7,446 nt of DNA from Gemmatimonadota bacterium (GCA_030641505.1 DAOWHI010000264.1:1-7446); one strand, 5' to 3'; shown: positions 1 to 6,658, counted from the stretch's first letter. Numbers and translations are program-made. Notes: generated by a model not told the origin, from the sequence alone.

Positions 1-949
1 CATCCGCCACCTGCTCGCTCACACCACCACGCACACCCCCCATCTCATCCGTATAGCCACGATCGCCCACGTCGACGACGTGCAGCAACAGATCGGCGTG
101 GAGCACCTCCTCGAGCGTGGCTCGGAACGATGCTACCAGGTGGTGGGGCAGGTTGCGGATAAACCCGACCGTATCGGTCAGCAGAGTCTCCTCGTCGCCA
201 ACCAGATCGATCCGCCGGGTGGTGGCATCCAGCGTGGCGAACACCTTGTCCTCTACCCTGAGCTGCTCGCCCGACAGGCGGTTCATGATCGTCGATTTGC
301 CGACATTCGTATACCCGACCAACGCCAGATTCCAGGCATCGCGACGGCTCTTGCGCTGCAGGCTTCGACGCTCCTCGATGTGGGACAGCTTTTCCTTCAG
401 CACGGCGATGCGGTGACGGATCACCCGCCGGTCGACCTCTAGCTGTGTCTCACCGGGTCCCCTCAGGCCGATGCCGCCACGGATCCGCGACAAGTGCGTC
501 CACATCCGCCTCAGCCGCGGCAACAGATACTGTAACTGGGCCAGCTCGACCTGGAGCTTGGCCTCGTTGGTCCGGGCGTGATCGGCGAAGATGTCGAGTA
601 TGAGCTCGGAACGATCGAGGACCCGGACGCCGACCAGATCTTCGAGGTTCTTCCCCTGCGCCGGCGACAGATTGTTATCGAACAACACCAGCTCCGCACC
701 GCTGGCGATCACCTCGTCCTTGAGCTCGGTCGCCTTGCCGCGCCCGATGTAGAACCGCTTGTCCGGAGCTTGACGTCGCTGGACCACTTGTCCCACGACC
801 TCGCCGCCGGCCGAGACGGCGAGCGCGCGGAGCTCCTCGAGCAACGTCTGTTCCGACCACTTGACGCCGTCGTCGTTAGCGACCGGGCCACCGACGGCTA
901 CCAACACGACCCGTTCGGGCTCGGAGGGTGGCGTTACGCGGTAGGTCAT
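1..949 (-). CDS. hflX: GTPase HflX, ribosome-associated (3' end missing)
   Basis: HflX is a GTPase that binds the 50S subunit and splits or rescues stalled ribosomes, especially after heat stress. The first 316 residues are visible; the stop lies beyond the left edge. Read directly: the N-terminal HflX domain with YIGRGKATELKDEV (67-80) and LFDNNLSPAQGKNLEDL (89-105), the linking helices (about 127-200) with the family signature GGIGLRGPGETQLEVDRR (158-175), then the G domain with G1 GYTNVGKST (212-220), the switch region ATLDATTRR (238-246) and G3 DTVGF (259-263). G4 and G5 and any C-terminal domain are outside the window. The ATG overlaps the rarA stop as ATGA, so translation is probably coupled to rarA. 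No separate promoter was seen. Family identity is very secure. Nothing looks broken in the visible part. Confidence 0.96.
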   Translation of the reverse strand, partial: MTYRVTPPSEPERVVLVAVGGPVANDDGVKWSEQTLLEELRALAVSAGGEVVGQVVQRRQAPDKRFYIGRGKATELKDEVIASGAELVLFDNNLSPAQGKNLEDLVGVRVLDRSELILDIFADHARTNEAKLQVELAQLQYLLPRLRRMWTHLSRIRGGIGLRGPGETQLEVDRRVIRHRIAVLKEKLSHIEERRSLQRKSRRDAWNLALVGYTNVGKSTIMNRLSGEQLRVEDKVFATLDATTRRIDLVGDEETLLTDTVGFIRNLPHHLVASFRATLEEVLHADLLLHVVDVGDRGYTDEMGGVRGGVSEQVAD

Positions 950-2244
950 TCTTCCGCCATGCGTTTCTTCAACCGTGCCTCGAACCCGCGGTCGGTGGGC
1001 TCGTAATAGACACGACCGGCGAGCGGCTCCGGCAGGTGTTGCTGTTCGACGACCGCGTTGTCGTAGTCGTGCGCGTATCGATAGCCGGCACCGTAGCCGA
1101 GATCCTTCATGAGCTGGGTTGGGGCGTTCCTCAAGTGTAACGGAACCGGCTCGCGCTCGGTCTCGCGAGCGTCGGCGGCGGCTCGCTGATAACCGCGGTA
1201 GATGGCGTTCGACTTCGGCGCGCTTGCCAGGTAGACCGTTGCCTGGGCCAACGCCAGCGCACCCTCGGGCATGCCGATGAAGTGGACCGCTTGCTGAGCG
1301 GCGACCGCTTGCGGCAACGCACTTGGTTCAGCCAGCCCGATGTCCTCGGACGCAAAGCGCACCAACCGCCGAGCCACGTACAGCGGGTCCTCACCCGCCT
1401 CGAGCATCCGCGCCAGCCAGTACAGTCCCGCTTGCGGATCGGAGTCGCGCAGCGACTTGTGCAACGCGGAGATGATGTTGTAATGCTCTTCACCCGCCTT
1501 GTCGTAACGAAGCGCCTTGCGCTGAAGCGCGGCCTCGACCTGGTCGCGGGTAATGGTGGCTCCGTCGGGCGCCAGCGACGCCGCCAGCTCCAGTGTCGAC
1601 AGCGCCACCCGGGCGTCACCCTGAGCGCTCTCACAAACGAACTTGCGGGCGGCATCCTCGAGCGCCAGGCGCCGATCGCCGAGGCCTTTGTCGGCATCGT
1701 CCAGCGCGCGATCAACCAACACGGCGATCTGCTCAGGGGTCAGTGACTCGAGCGTGTAGACCCGAAGGCGAGACAGGAGCGCCGAGTTGATCTCGAACGA
1801 CGGGTTCTCGGTCGTAGCGCCGATCAACGTGACGACGCCCTTCTCGACGTGTGGCAAGAAAGCGTCCTGCTGAGCCTTGTTGAAGCGATGGATCTCGTCG
1901 CAGAAGAGGATCGTGCGCTGACCGGTGGTACCGATCGTCTCGCGAGCCTCGGCGACGATGCGCTTGACGTCCGCAACACCCATCGTCACCGCGCTAAACC
2001 ACTCGAACCGTGACCCCGTCGACTCGGCGATGATCCTCGCCACCATCGTTTTGCCCGTGGAAGGTCGACGCGACTCCTGGATGGGGTGCGTCGCGGCCGC
2101 CTCGATCATGCGGCGCAGGACAGCACCCGGCCCGACCAGGTGTTCCTGGCCAACGAACTCATCCAACGATCTTGGGCGTAGCCGATCCGCCAGCGGCGCC
2201 GCGGCATCCAACCGTTCGCCGGCCAGCTGCTCAAAGAGGTCCAT
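946..2244 (-). CDS. rarA: RarA/MgsA-type AAA+ ATPase (replication-associated recombination protein A) with altered Walker A
   Basis: 432 residues, near the usual length for RarA (MgsA; Mgs1/WRNIP1 family), a clamp-loader-like AAA+ ATPase acting at stalled forks and single-stranded DNA gaps. Visible: N-terminal PLADRLRPRSLDEFVGQEHLVG (17-38), Walker B with ILFCDEIHR (112-120), the RarA-typical FNKAQQDAFLPHVE (121-134), sensor 1 GATTEN (142-147), SRLR arginine region (158-161), the helical lid, and the C-terminal tetramerisation part with HKSLRDSDPQAGLYWLARML (262-281) and NAPTQLMKDLGYG (373-385). Oddity: where the family has a hydrophobic strand followed by GPPGTGKT, this protein reads HPIQESRRPSTGKT (53-66). 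Only PxTGKT of the P-loop survives, the first glycine is Arg and the second is Ser. The start ATG overlaps the preceding stop by 1 nt (TAATG). The family call is firm; ATPase competence is doubtful. Confidence 0.94.
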   Translation of the reverse strand: MDLFEQLAGERLDAAAPLADRLRPRSLDEFVGQEHLVGPGAVLRRMIEAAATHPIQESRRPSTGKTMVARIIAESTGSRFEWFSAVTMGVADVKRIVAEARETIGTTGQRTILFCDEIHRFNKAQQDAFLPHVEKGVVTLIGATTENPSFEINSALLSRLRVYTLESLTPEQIAVLVDRALDDADKGLGDRRLALEDAARKFVCESAQGDARVALSTLELAASLAPDGATITRDQVEAALQRKALRYDKAGEEHYNIISALHKSLRDSDPQAGLYWLARMLEAGEDPLYVARRLVRFASEDIGLAEPSALPQAVAAQQAVHFIGMPEGALALAQATVYLASAPKSNAIYRGYQRAAADARETEREPVPLHLRNAPTQLMKDLGYGAGYRYAHDYDNAVVEQQHLPEPLAGRVYYEPTDRGFEARLKKRMAEE

Positions 2245-3161
2245 TAACTGGCTCGCGCCGTCTCCCGCGTCTCAGGGTCGGGTTGGCCACCGGCGAGGAT
2301 GATCGTGCGGTCCAGCAACTCGGCCAGCGTCTGGGCCGTGACGCCACCGATGTCCTGATTCAGATCGTAACGGGTCAAGCTCAAACAGCGAATCGGTAGG
2401 TTCGCAAGCGCGCCTTCGATCGCCGTTACGACCTCGGAAACAGCCAACCCGTTTTCCACCGCCTCGTCCGCTGCCGGCACCGCGTCTGGCTCGAGCACGG
2501 TGGCGTCGATGTGCACGTACCACCCGTCGACGTCGGTATCCGCCACCGCGGCCGACAAGCTCGAGAGCCCGCCCGGCCCGATGACCCGAAACCCATCATC
2601 GTCCAACGCTCGGGATTCGCCAGCGTCAACTTTCTGCGCACCGACGACAATCACGTTCCGACCCGCGAGCTGACATGGCTTGACCGCCATGCTATCGCGT
2701 TGTTGGCGACCGGTGATCATCGCCAACGTCGTCCGGTCCAGCGGCGAGCGGCGGAGAAACCCGCGTTTCGCGTAATCGGCCCGCGGCGAAAACCACAGCA
2801 CGCCGACACGCGATCCAAATCCATCGACTACCCCAATCGCGCACGCGTTGACGAGGCTCAACACCACCGGGAAACGGCTCCGGTCCCACGCGGACAGCAC
2901 TGCATCGCCTATCGCGCGCGCATACGCCTCGGTGATCCGTGCCTCCGCCACCGGCTTCTCGAAACCGAAGTCCTCGACGCGAGCCGTCCAGCCCAACGGG
3001 CCGAGACGGTCAGCCAGCGTGCTCAGCCCCAGTCCACCGGGCCGGTGATCTCCATCTGGCTGTCGCACACCGCCGCGCGACGGCATCGGCAACAACTGCA
3101 AATGATCGACAAAACTCTTGTTCATTGGGTATTCCATCTCCATTTGATGATATCGGCTCAT
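2244..3161 (-). CDS. Arginase/agmatinase-fold protein, probably catalytically inactive
   Basis: 305 residues, the usual size for the ureohydrolase (arginase, agmatinase, formimidoylglutamase) superfamily. The order of conserved blocks is recognisable, but the Mn ligands are mostly lost. The GGDHS block is replaced by SLVNA after FPVVL (102-106; His to Asn). The DAHxD block reads SPRAD (125-129; Asp to Ser, His to Arg, last Asp kept). The DxD block reads DAT within WYVHIDATVLEPD (215-226; first Asp kept, second Thr). The later NGLAVSE (237-243) and the C-terminal helix ending in TAQTLAELLDRTI (275-287) fit the fold. By superfamily knowledge a two-manganese centre could not form, so a structural, binding or regulatory role is inferred; the ligand is unknown. 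The first ATG overlaps the mpg stop (ATGA). ATGs at 3143, 3137 and 3125 are alternatives, the last with GGAG 12 nt upstream. It is coupled to rarA by TAATG. Fold call fairly sure, function unknown. Confidence 0.72.
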   Translation of the reverse strand: MSRYHQMEMEYPMNKSFVDHLQLLPMPSRGGVRQPDGDHRPGGLGLSTLADRLGPLGWTARVEDFGFEKPVAEARITEAYARAIGDAVLSAWDRSRFPVVLSLVNACAIGVVDGFGSRVGVLWFSPRADYAKRGFLRRSPLDRTTLAMITGRQQRDSMAVKPCQLAGRNVIVVGAQKVDAGESRALDDDGFRVIGPGGLSSLSAAVADTDVDGWYVHIDATVLEPDAVPAADEAVENGLAVSEVVTAIEGALANLPIRCLSLTRYDLNQDIGGVTAQTLAELLDRTIILAGGQPDPETRETARAS

Positions 3162-3790
3162 AGCTGTCTCGGCTCGGCCACCGCTTCATGGTTGAGCCGG
3201 GTCCTGGAAACATACGGCGATTGAGAGTCGAAGCACCGCCAGAGGCGATCGGTGCCAACCTTGATCCCCACCCGCGGCGTCCACGCTACCTCGGCCGGTG
3301 GCGCCCCGGGCTCGATCCACAATGTGTCGCCGATCAGGTCGAGGCGGTTGTGTTCGAGCGTCAGCCCGAGGGCGTCGCACAACTTGCCGGGTCCGTTCGC
3401 CAGATCACGATCGGCGACCGGCGTGCGGCGTCTGGCACGCGCGGTGCGACGACTGCGCATGCGATCCAAGCCATCGAGTGGCTCCAGCGCTCGGATCAGA
3501 ACCGCCGACGGCAGTCCCTCGGCTCGCGTCACCGCGTTCAGACAATAGTACATCCCATAGATCAGATAGATGTACGCGTGACCCGGCTGGCCGTACAACG
3601 GCTCGGTGCGGTCGGTCTGCCCCGCGGCCGCGTGGCACGCCGGATCGTCTTCGCCCTGGTACACCTCGACCTCGACGATTCGACCGCTGGCCACACCGTC
3701 GGGTCCATCGTGGACCAACGTGCACCCCAAGAGCTCAGGCGCGACCTCCAGCGTGTCACGATCGTAGTAGTCGCGTCCCAACCGGCTCAC
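3158..3790 (-). CDS. mpg: 3-methyladenine DNA glycosylase, AAG/Mpg family
   Basis: 210 residues from a GTG start, typical for bacterial AAG-type glycosylases. These excise alkylated or deaminated purines (3-methyladenine, hypoxanthine) in base excision repair. Visible: GRIVEVEVYQGEDDPACHA (36-54), holding the counterpart of the human catalytic Glu125 (E42), and of Tyr127 (Y44) and His136 (H53), which stack on the flipped base; GHAYIYLIYGMYYCLN (70-85), with the minor-groove intercalating tyrosine (about Y78); PSAVLIRALEPLDG (94-107); NGPGKLCDALGL (132-143); TPRVGI (171-176); and the C-terminal SPYVSR (191-196). The frame stays open upstream to an ATG at 3862, but the GTG overlapping the cca stop (GTGA, 3787-3790) puts the start just before the family N-terminus, with GGAG 11 nt upstream. 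The longer form would overlap cca by 76 nt and add 24 residues with no family match. Key residues are intact, so activity is expected. Confidence 0.95.
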   Translation of the reverse strand: MSRLGRDYYDRDTLEVAPELLGCTLVHDGPDGVASGRIVEVEVYQGEDDPACHAAAGQTDRTEPLYGQPGHAYIYLIYGMYYCLNAVTRAEGLPSAVLIRALEPLDGLDRMRSRRTARARRRTPVADRDLANGPGKLCDALGLTLEHNRLDLIGDTLWIEPGAPPAEVAWTPRVGIKVGTDRLWRCFDSQSPYVSRTRLNHEAVAEPRQL

Positions 3791-5136
3791 GCGCGAACCA
3801 TCTCCAACAGGGTGTCTCGGGTGTTGAGCGCGGGATCCTCCACGACTTGTTCGAGCAGCCAATCCAGTGTTTTGCCGAGCTCGGGCCCGGGTGCGAGCCC
3901 GATCGCGGCCAAATCGTTGCCATCGATCGCCAGATCTTCAACTCGCAGCGCAGTCTGTTGCTTGAGAACGCGGCGCGCCTGATGGTACAGGTCGACGATC
4001 GGTGCGGGCGGCCGCTCGGCGCGTTTGCGGTTCCCGCGCCAGTCGGCGAGATGAAGACGATACAGGTCCCACAGATGTTCCTCACCCACCCGGCGAATCC
4101 AGCGCCGAATCGCGGCGTCCGAGACGTCGGGCGGAGGCAGATCCATGTGCACCCGGACGAGATGCTCGGCGCGAGCGACCTCGCGGCGCGAGAACTTCAA
4201 CCGTCGAAGCGCCTGCCGCGTCAACCGCGCGCTCGGCACCTCGTGTTGCGGAAACGTCCAGTCCCCCGTCTCGGGATGAACCTCGCGCGCCATCGGCTTG
4301 CCGAGATCGTGGCACAACGAGACCACCCGCAGGAAGGGCCGCCGGGGGTGAACGTTGTCGGCCACCAACAGCGTATGAGTGCCAACGTCATCCGCGTGGT
4401 AGGCGTTCTGCTCGACGCCAAAGCACACCGCCAGCTCGGGGAACAGCAACGCCATCACGCCGTACTGACGCCACATGCCGAGAACCGTAGAAACCGAGCG
4501 ACATTCAGTGAGCGTCTTCAGCAGCTCGTCCCGAACCCGCTCCCCCGACAGCCGGACGACACCAGCGGCGTGACGCTCGAGCGCGCGCTCGGTGGCAGGA
4601 TCGATCTCTAGCTCCAATCGGACGGCGATCCGGAACGCGCGCAACACCCGCAGATAGTCCTCCGGGAACCGCTGGTCGGGGTCACCGACCGCTCGCAGAA
4701 CACCGGCTTCGAGGTCGGCACGTCCGCCGAATGGATCGACGAGCGTGTCGCTCTCCGGATCCCAAGCGATCGCGTTCACGGTGAAGTCGCGACGCGCCAG
4801 GTCCTCCTCGAGTGTCGCTCCAAACCGCACCTCGGCGTGGCGCCCGTCCGTCGCGACGTCGGTCCGGAAGGTCGTCACTTCGATCGTCTCGTCCTCGATT
4901 CGGACGCCCACCGTGCCGTGTTCGACCCCGATCGGGAAGGTGGCCGAGAACAGTGACTGGACGACCTCCGGGTGCGCCGCGGTGGCGACATCCCAGTCGC
5001 CGATCCGCTCGCCTCGCAGGCTGTCGCGCACCGCGCCACCCACGGCATAGGCCGGGTGATCGGCCGCCCTGAGCCGTTGCACGATAGCCATCAATCCGGC
5101 CGTTGGTTGTGGCAAACTCGCTTGCTTCATAGACAT
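3787..5136 (-). CDS. cca: tRNA nucleotidyltransferase (CCA-adding, or CC-/A-adding) with HD domain
   Basis: 449 residues of the class II tRNA nucleotidyltransferase/poly(A) polymerase family, which builds or repairs the 3' CCA end of tRNA. Visible: motif A YAVGGAVRDSLRG (30-42) with catalytic aspartates in DWDVAT (D47, D49); RRDFTVNAIAWD (115-126); RAVGDPDQRFPEDYLRVLRAFR (148-169), containing the base-selecting EDxxR; and ERVRDELLKTL (199-209). An HD-type domain follows, with YHADDVGTHTL (246-256) and CHDLGKP (275-281). The C-terminal LAIDGNDLAAIGLAPGPELG (402-421) is standard for HD-bearing members. I cannot tell from motifs alone whether it adds CCA, only CC or only A, because some phyla split the job between two enzymes. 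The ATG at 5136 is chosen because it precedes the conserved domain by about 30 residues; a second ATG two codons on is possible. No clear Shine-Dalgarno was seen. It leads the minus-strand operon and ends in the GTGA overlap with mpg. Confidence 0.93.
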   Translation of the reverse strand: MSMKQASLPQPTAGLMAIVQRLRAADHPAYAVGGAVRDSLRGERIGDWDVATAAHPEVVQSLFSATFPIGVEHGTVGVRIEDETIEVTTFRTDVATDGRHAEVRFGATLEEDLARRDFTVNAIAWDPESDTLVDPFGGRADLEAGVLRAVGDPDQRFPEDYLRVLRAFRIAVRLELEIDPATERALERHAAGVVRLSGERVRDELLKTLTECRSVSTVLGMWRQYGVMALLFPELAVCFGVEQNAYHADDVGTHTLLVADNVHPRRPFLRVVSLCHDLGKPMAREVHPETGDWTFPQHEVPSARLTRQALRRLKFSRREVARAEHLVRVHMDLPPPDVSDAAIRRWIRRVGEEHLWDLYRLHLADWRGNRKRAERPPAPIVDLYHQARRVLKQQTALRVEDLAIDGNDLAAIGLAPGPELGKTLDWLLEQVVEDPALNTRDTLLEMVRA

Positions 5137-5188
5137 GAGAATGTACCGACCTGGCGTTTGTCCCTACAATGGGCGTCCCGGGGCCTGC

Positions 5189-5217
5189 TTGACACGCTAC
5201 GCTGGCCGTGGTAAGAT
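5189..5217 (+). promoter_or_regulatory. Sigma70-type promoter for rho
   Basis: The -35 box TTGACA (5189-5194) matches consensus exactly. A 17-bp spacer leads to TAAGAT (5212-5217), which has five of six consensus -10 bases. Transcription would begin near 5224, giving a leader of about 185 nt to the rho ATG, or about 105 nt to the upstream TTG. It is the best promoter-like sequence I found in the window. Confidence 0.82.
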
Positions 5218-5220
5218 GCC

Positions 5221-5330
5221 CAACCGAGAGCAAATCTCCGCCTCGAATCCCCGTATTCCTTTTACAAAGGCAACCGGACACGACCCAGCGGTCGTTCCCC
5301 TTCTCACCGCAACAACAGAGGTAACCCACT
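5221..5330 (+). promoter_or_regulatory. C-rich, G-poor rho leader; candidate rut (Rho-loading) site
   Basis: Counting bases on the + strand gives 42 C and 19 G in 110 nt (38% against 17%), with many pyrimidine-C steps such as TCTCC, CCTC, TTCC and CCCCTTCTC. High C over G and little structure are what Rho primary sites prefer. The only notable pairing is ACGACC-CAGC-GGTCGT (5280-5295). E. coli rho is known to be attenuated by its own product in its leader, so the same logic is inferred here. No experimental support is available from sequence alone. Confidence 0.45.
5280..5295 (+). other. Small leader hairpin
   Basis: ACGACC (5280-5285) and GGTCGT (5290-5295) form a perfect 6-bp stem closed by a CAGC tetraloop. 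No T-run follows (next bases TCCCCTTCTC), so it is not an intrinsic terminator. It may be chance, or a local structure within the proposed Rho-loading leader. Confidence 0.35.
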
Positions 5331-5332
5331 TG
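5317..5332 (+). promoter_or_regulatory. Ribosome-binding site and in-frame TTG upstream of the rho ATG
   Basis: AGAGGT (5317-5322) lies 7 nt before TTG (5330-5332), an ideal spacing. That TTG is in frame with rho, 26 codons before the canonical ATG at 5408, and no stop intervenes. By contrast, the 25 nt before the ATG contain no purine-rich Shine-Dalgarno-like run beyond a weak AAGCGAAAA. This decides, or at least puts in doubt, the real start of rho. Confidence 0.55.
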
Positions 5333-5407
5333 AACCGTTCCCGTTCTCGCGCTCCTCGCGCACGACATCACCGGCGGCCGCCGACGCCAAGCGAAAACGC
5401 AATCGTC

Positions 5408-6658
5408 ATGGACATCAGCGAGATCAAGTCCAAGTCGATCCCCGAGCTCCACGAGACGGCGGAGGAGCTCAACATTCAGAACTACGCCGGCCTTCGCAAG
5501 CAGGATTTGATCTTCAAAATCGAACAGAACTTGCTCGACAACGAAACCGTTCTACGAGGTGAGGGCGTGCTCGAGATTCTGCCGGAGGGATATGGATTCC
5601 TTCGGAGCCCCGATTGGAATTACCTGTACGGACCCGACGACATCTATGTGTCGCCGAGCCAGATCAAGCGCTTCGACCTCAAGACCGGCGACACCATTCA
5701 GGGCCAGGTTCGCCCGCCAAAGGAAGGCGAGCGCTATCTCGCGCTGCTCAAGGTGGAGGCGGTCAACTACAAAGACCCCGAAGCGGGCAAGCACAATGTC
5801 TTCTTCGATAATCTGCGACCGCTTTACCCAGAGGAAGCGATCCAACTCGAGCGCGCCGATGGCGATCTGTCGATGCGAATCATGGATCTGTTCTCGCCGA
5901 TCGGTAAAGGTCAACGCGGGTTGATCGTCTCTCCGCCCAAGGCCGGTAAGACGATGCTACTCCAGAAGATCGCCAACTCGATCACCGAGAATGACCCCGA
6001 GATCAAGCTGATTGTGCTGCTGATCGACGAGCGACCCGAGGAGGTCACCGACATGGAGCGCTCGGTAGATGGCGAGGTCATCGCCTCGACGTTCGACGAG
6101 CCGGCTGATCGCCACGTCCAGGTCGCCGACATGGTGATCGAGAAGGCCAAGCGATTGGTCGAGAACGGTCACGACGTCGTGATTCTGCTGGACTCGATCA
6201 CCCGGCTGGCGAGGGCTCAGAACGTCGTCGTGCCGCACTCGGGCAAGATCCTGTCGGGTGGCGTCGATGCCCACGCGTTGCACAAGCCGAAGCGGTTCTT
6301 CGGCGCCGCGCGCAACATCGAAGAAGGCGGCTCGCTGACGATCATCGCCACGGCGTTGATCGACACCGGTAGCCGGATGGACGAGGTCATCTTCGAGGAG
6401 TTCAAGGGCACCGGCAACATGGAGTTGGTGCTCGACCGCTCGCTGTCCGATCGCAGGATCTATCCCGCTATTGATATCAACCGGTCGGGAACCCGCCACG
6501 AAGAGCTGCTGATCCCCGAGGACGAGCTGCAGCGCATTTGGCTGCTGCGGAAGTTCCTCAACGACATGAACCCCTCCGAGGCGATGGAGTTCTTGATCGA
6601 GAAGGTGAAGAGGACGGATACCAACCCCGAATTCCTGGCATCAATGTCCGGCGACTAA
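5408..6658 (+). CDS. rho: Transcription termination factor Rho
   Basis: 416 residues from the ATG, almost the length of E. coli Rho (419) and colinear with it. Rho is the hexameric RNA helicase/translocase that ends untranslated transcripts. Visible: N-terminal helical part with LRKQDLIFKI (29-38); the OSB/cold-shock-like primary RNA site with GEGVLEILPEGYGFLR (51-66), DDIYVSPSQIKRFDL (77-91) and VRPPKEGERYLALLKV (101-116); Walker A PPKAGKT (176-182); catalytic LIDERPEEV (205-213, E208 the likely general base); Walker B VVILLDSITRLARA (257-270); Q-loop SGKILSGGVDAHA (278-290); R-loop region DTGSRMDEV (319-327); and the arginine finger in SGTRHEEL (R363). All catalytic residues are present. 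The ATG was chosen because MDISEIKSKSIPEL aligns with the usual N-terminus. A TTG start at 5330 would instead give 442 residues with an arginine-rich tail. First gene of the plus-strand group. Confidence 0.97.
   Translation: MDISEIKSKSIPELHETAEELNIQNYAGLRKQDLIFKIEQNLLDNETVLRGEGVLEILPEGYGFLRSPDWNYLYGPDDIYVSPSQIKRFDLKTGDTIQGQVRPPKEGERYLALLKVEAVNYKDPEAGKHNVFFDNLRPLYPEEAIQLERADGDLSMRIMDLFSPIGKGQRGLIVSPPKAGKTMLLQKIANSITENDPEIKLIVLLIDERPEEVTDMERSVDGEVIASTFDEPADRHVQVADMVIEKAKRLVENGHDVVILLDSITRLARAQNVVVPHSGKILSGGVDAHALHKPKRFFGAARNIEEGGSLTIIATALIDTGSRMDEVIFEEFKGTGNMELVLDRSLSDRRIYPAIDINRSGTRHEELLIPEDELQRIWLLRKFLNDMNPSEAMEFLIEKVKRTDTNPEFLASMSGD

Larger units (their letters stand above)
5137..5407. other. 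Divergent intergenic region between cca and rho
   Basis: About 270 bp separate the two divergently transcribed groups. Rightwards it holds a strong promoter (5189-5217) and a C-rich leader of roughly 185 nt before the rho ATG, with a small perfect hairpin (5280-5295), a good ribosome-binding site (5317-5322) and a 12-bp palindrome CGGCGGCCGCCG (5372-5383). A TACAAT at 5165-5170 could be a second -10 element for rho, but the matching -35 (TGTACC, 5142-5147) is poor. Leftwards a promoter for the cca operon is expected, but I see no convincing -35/-10 pair. The rho reading frame stays open back to 5135, but that part shows no conserved protein. Confidence 0.7.

Noticed and set aside
2047..2085. 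Double compensating frameshift as the cause of the odd RarA P-loop
   Set aside because: The other two frames across this stretch read TPSRSRVDLPRAK and PHPGVASTFHGQN. Neither restores the expected hydrophobic strand and GPP motif. More complex assembly errors remain possible.
2511..3224. A 237-codon + strand frame opposite the arginase-like gene, considered as a replacement because that gene is degenerate
   Set aside because: The translation is Arg/His/Gln-rich with no domain pattern, while the minus-strand frame keeps the ureohydrolase block order and overlaps both neighbours in operon style.
3791..3862. Longer mpg start at an ATG (3862)
   Set aside because: It would overlap cca by 76 nt and add 24 residues with no family similarity. 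The GTG overlapping the cca stop fits better.
3188..3982. A 264-codon + strand open frame opposite mpg
   Set aside because: It overlaps the conserved mpg gene in antisense, has no family-like motifs and no ribosome-binding site.
3298..4611. A 437-codon open frame on the + strand opposite mpg and cca
   Set aside because: It is a GC-driven antisense shadow, very rich in Arg, Pro and Ala with no recognisable domain. The opposite strand carries clear mpg and cca motifs throughout.
5165..5170. TACAAT as a second -10 box for rho
   Set aside because: The -35 at the right distance (TGTACC) matches consensus at only three of six positions, and the promoter at 5189-5217 is far stronger.
5135..5329. 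Extending rho back to an ATG at 5135
   Set aside because: The -35/-10 promoter lies inside this stretch, so it would not be in the main transcript, and the encoded residues do not resemble any Rho N-terminus.
4682..5452. A 256-codon minus-strand frame covering the rho leader and the start of cca
   Set aside because: It is out of frame with cca, crosses the rho promoter, and shows no known domain. The cca frame carries the VGGAVRD and DWD motifs in the same place.
5957..6499. A 180-codon minus-strand frame opposite rho
   Set aside because: It is an antisense shadow of a highly conserved gene, with no domain and no regulatory signals.
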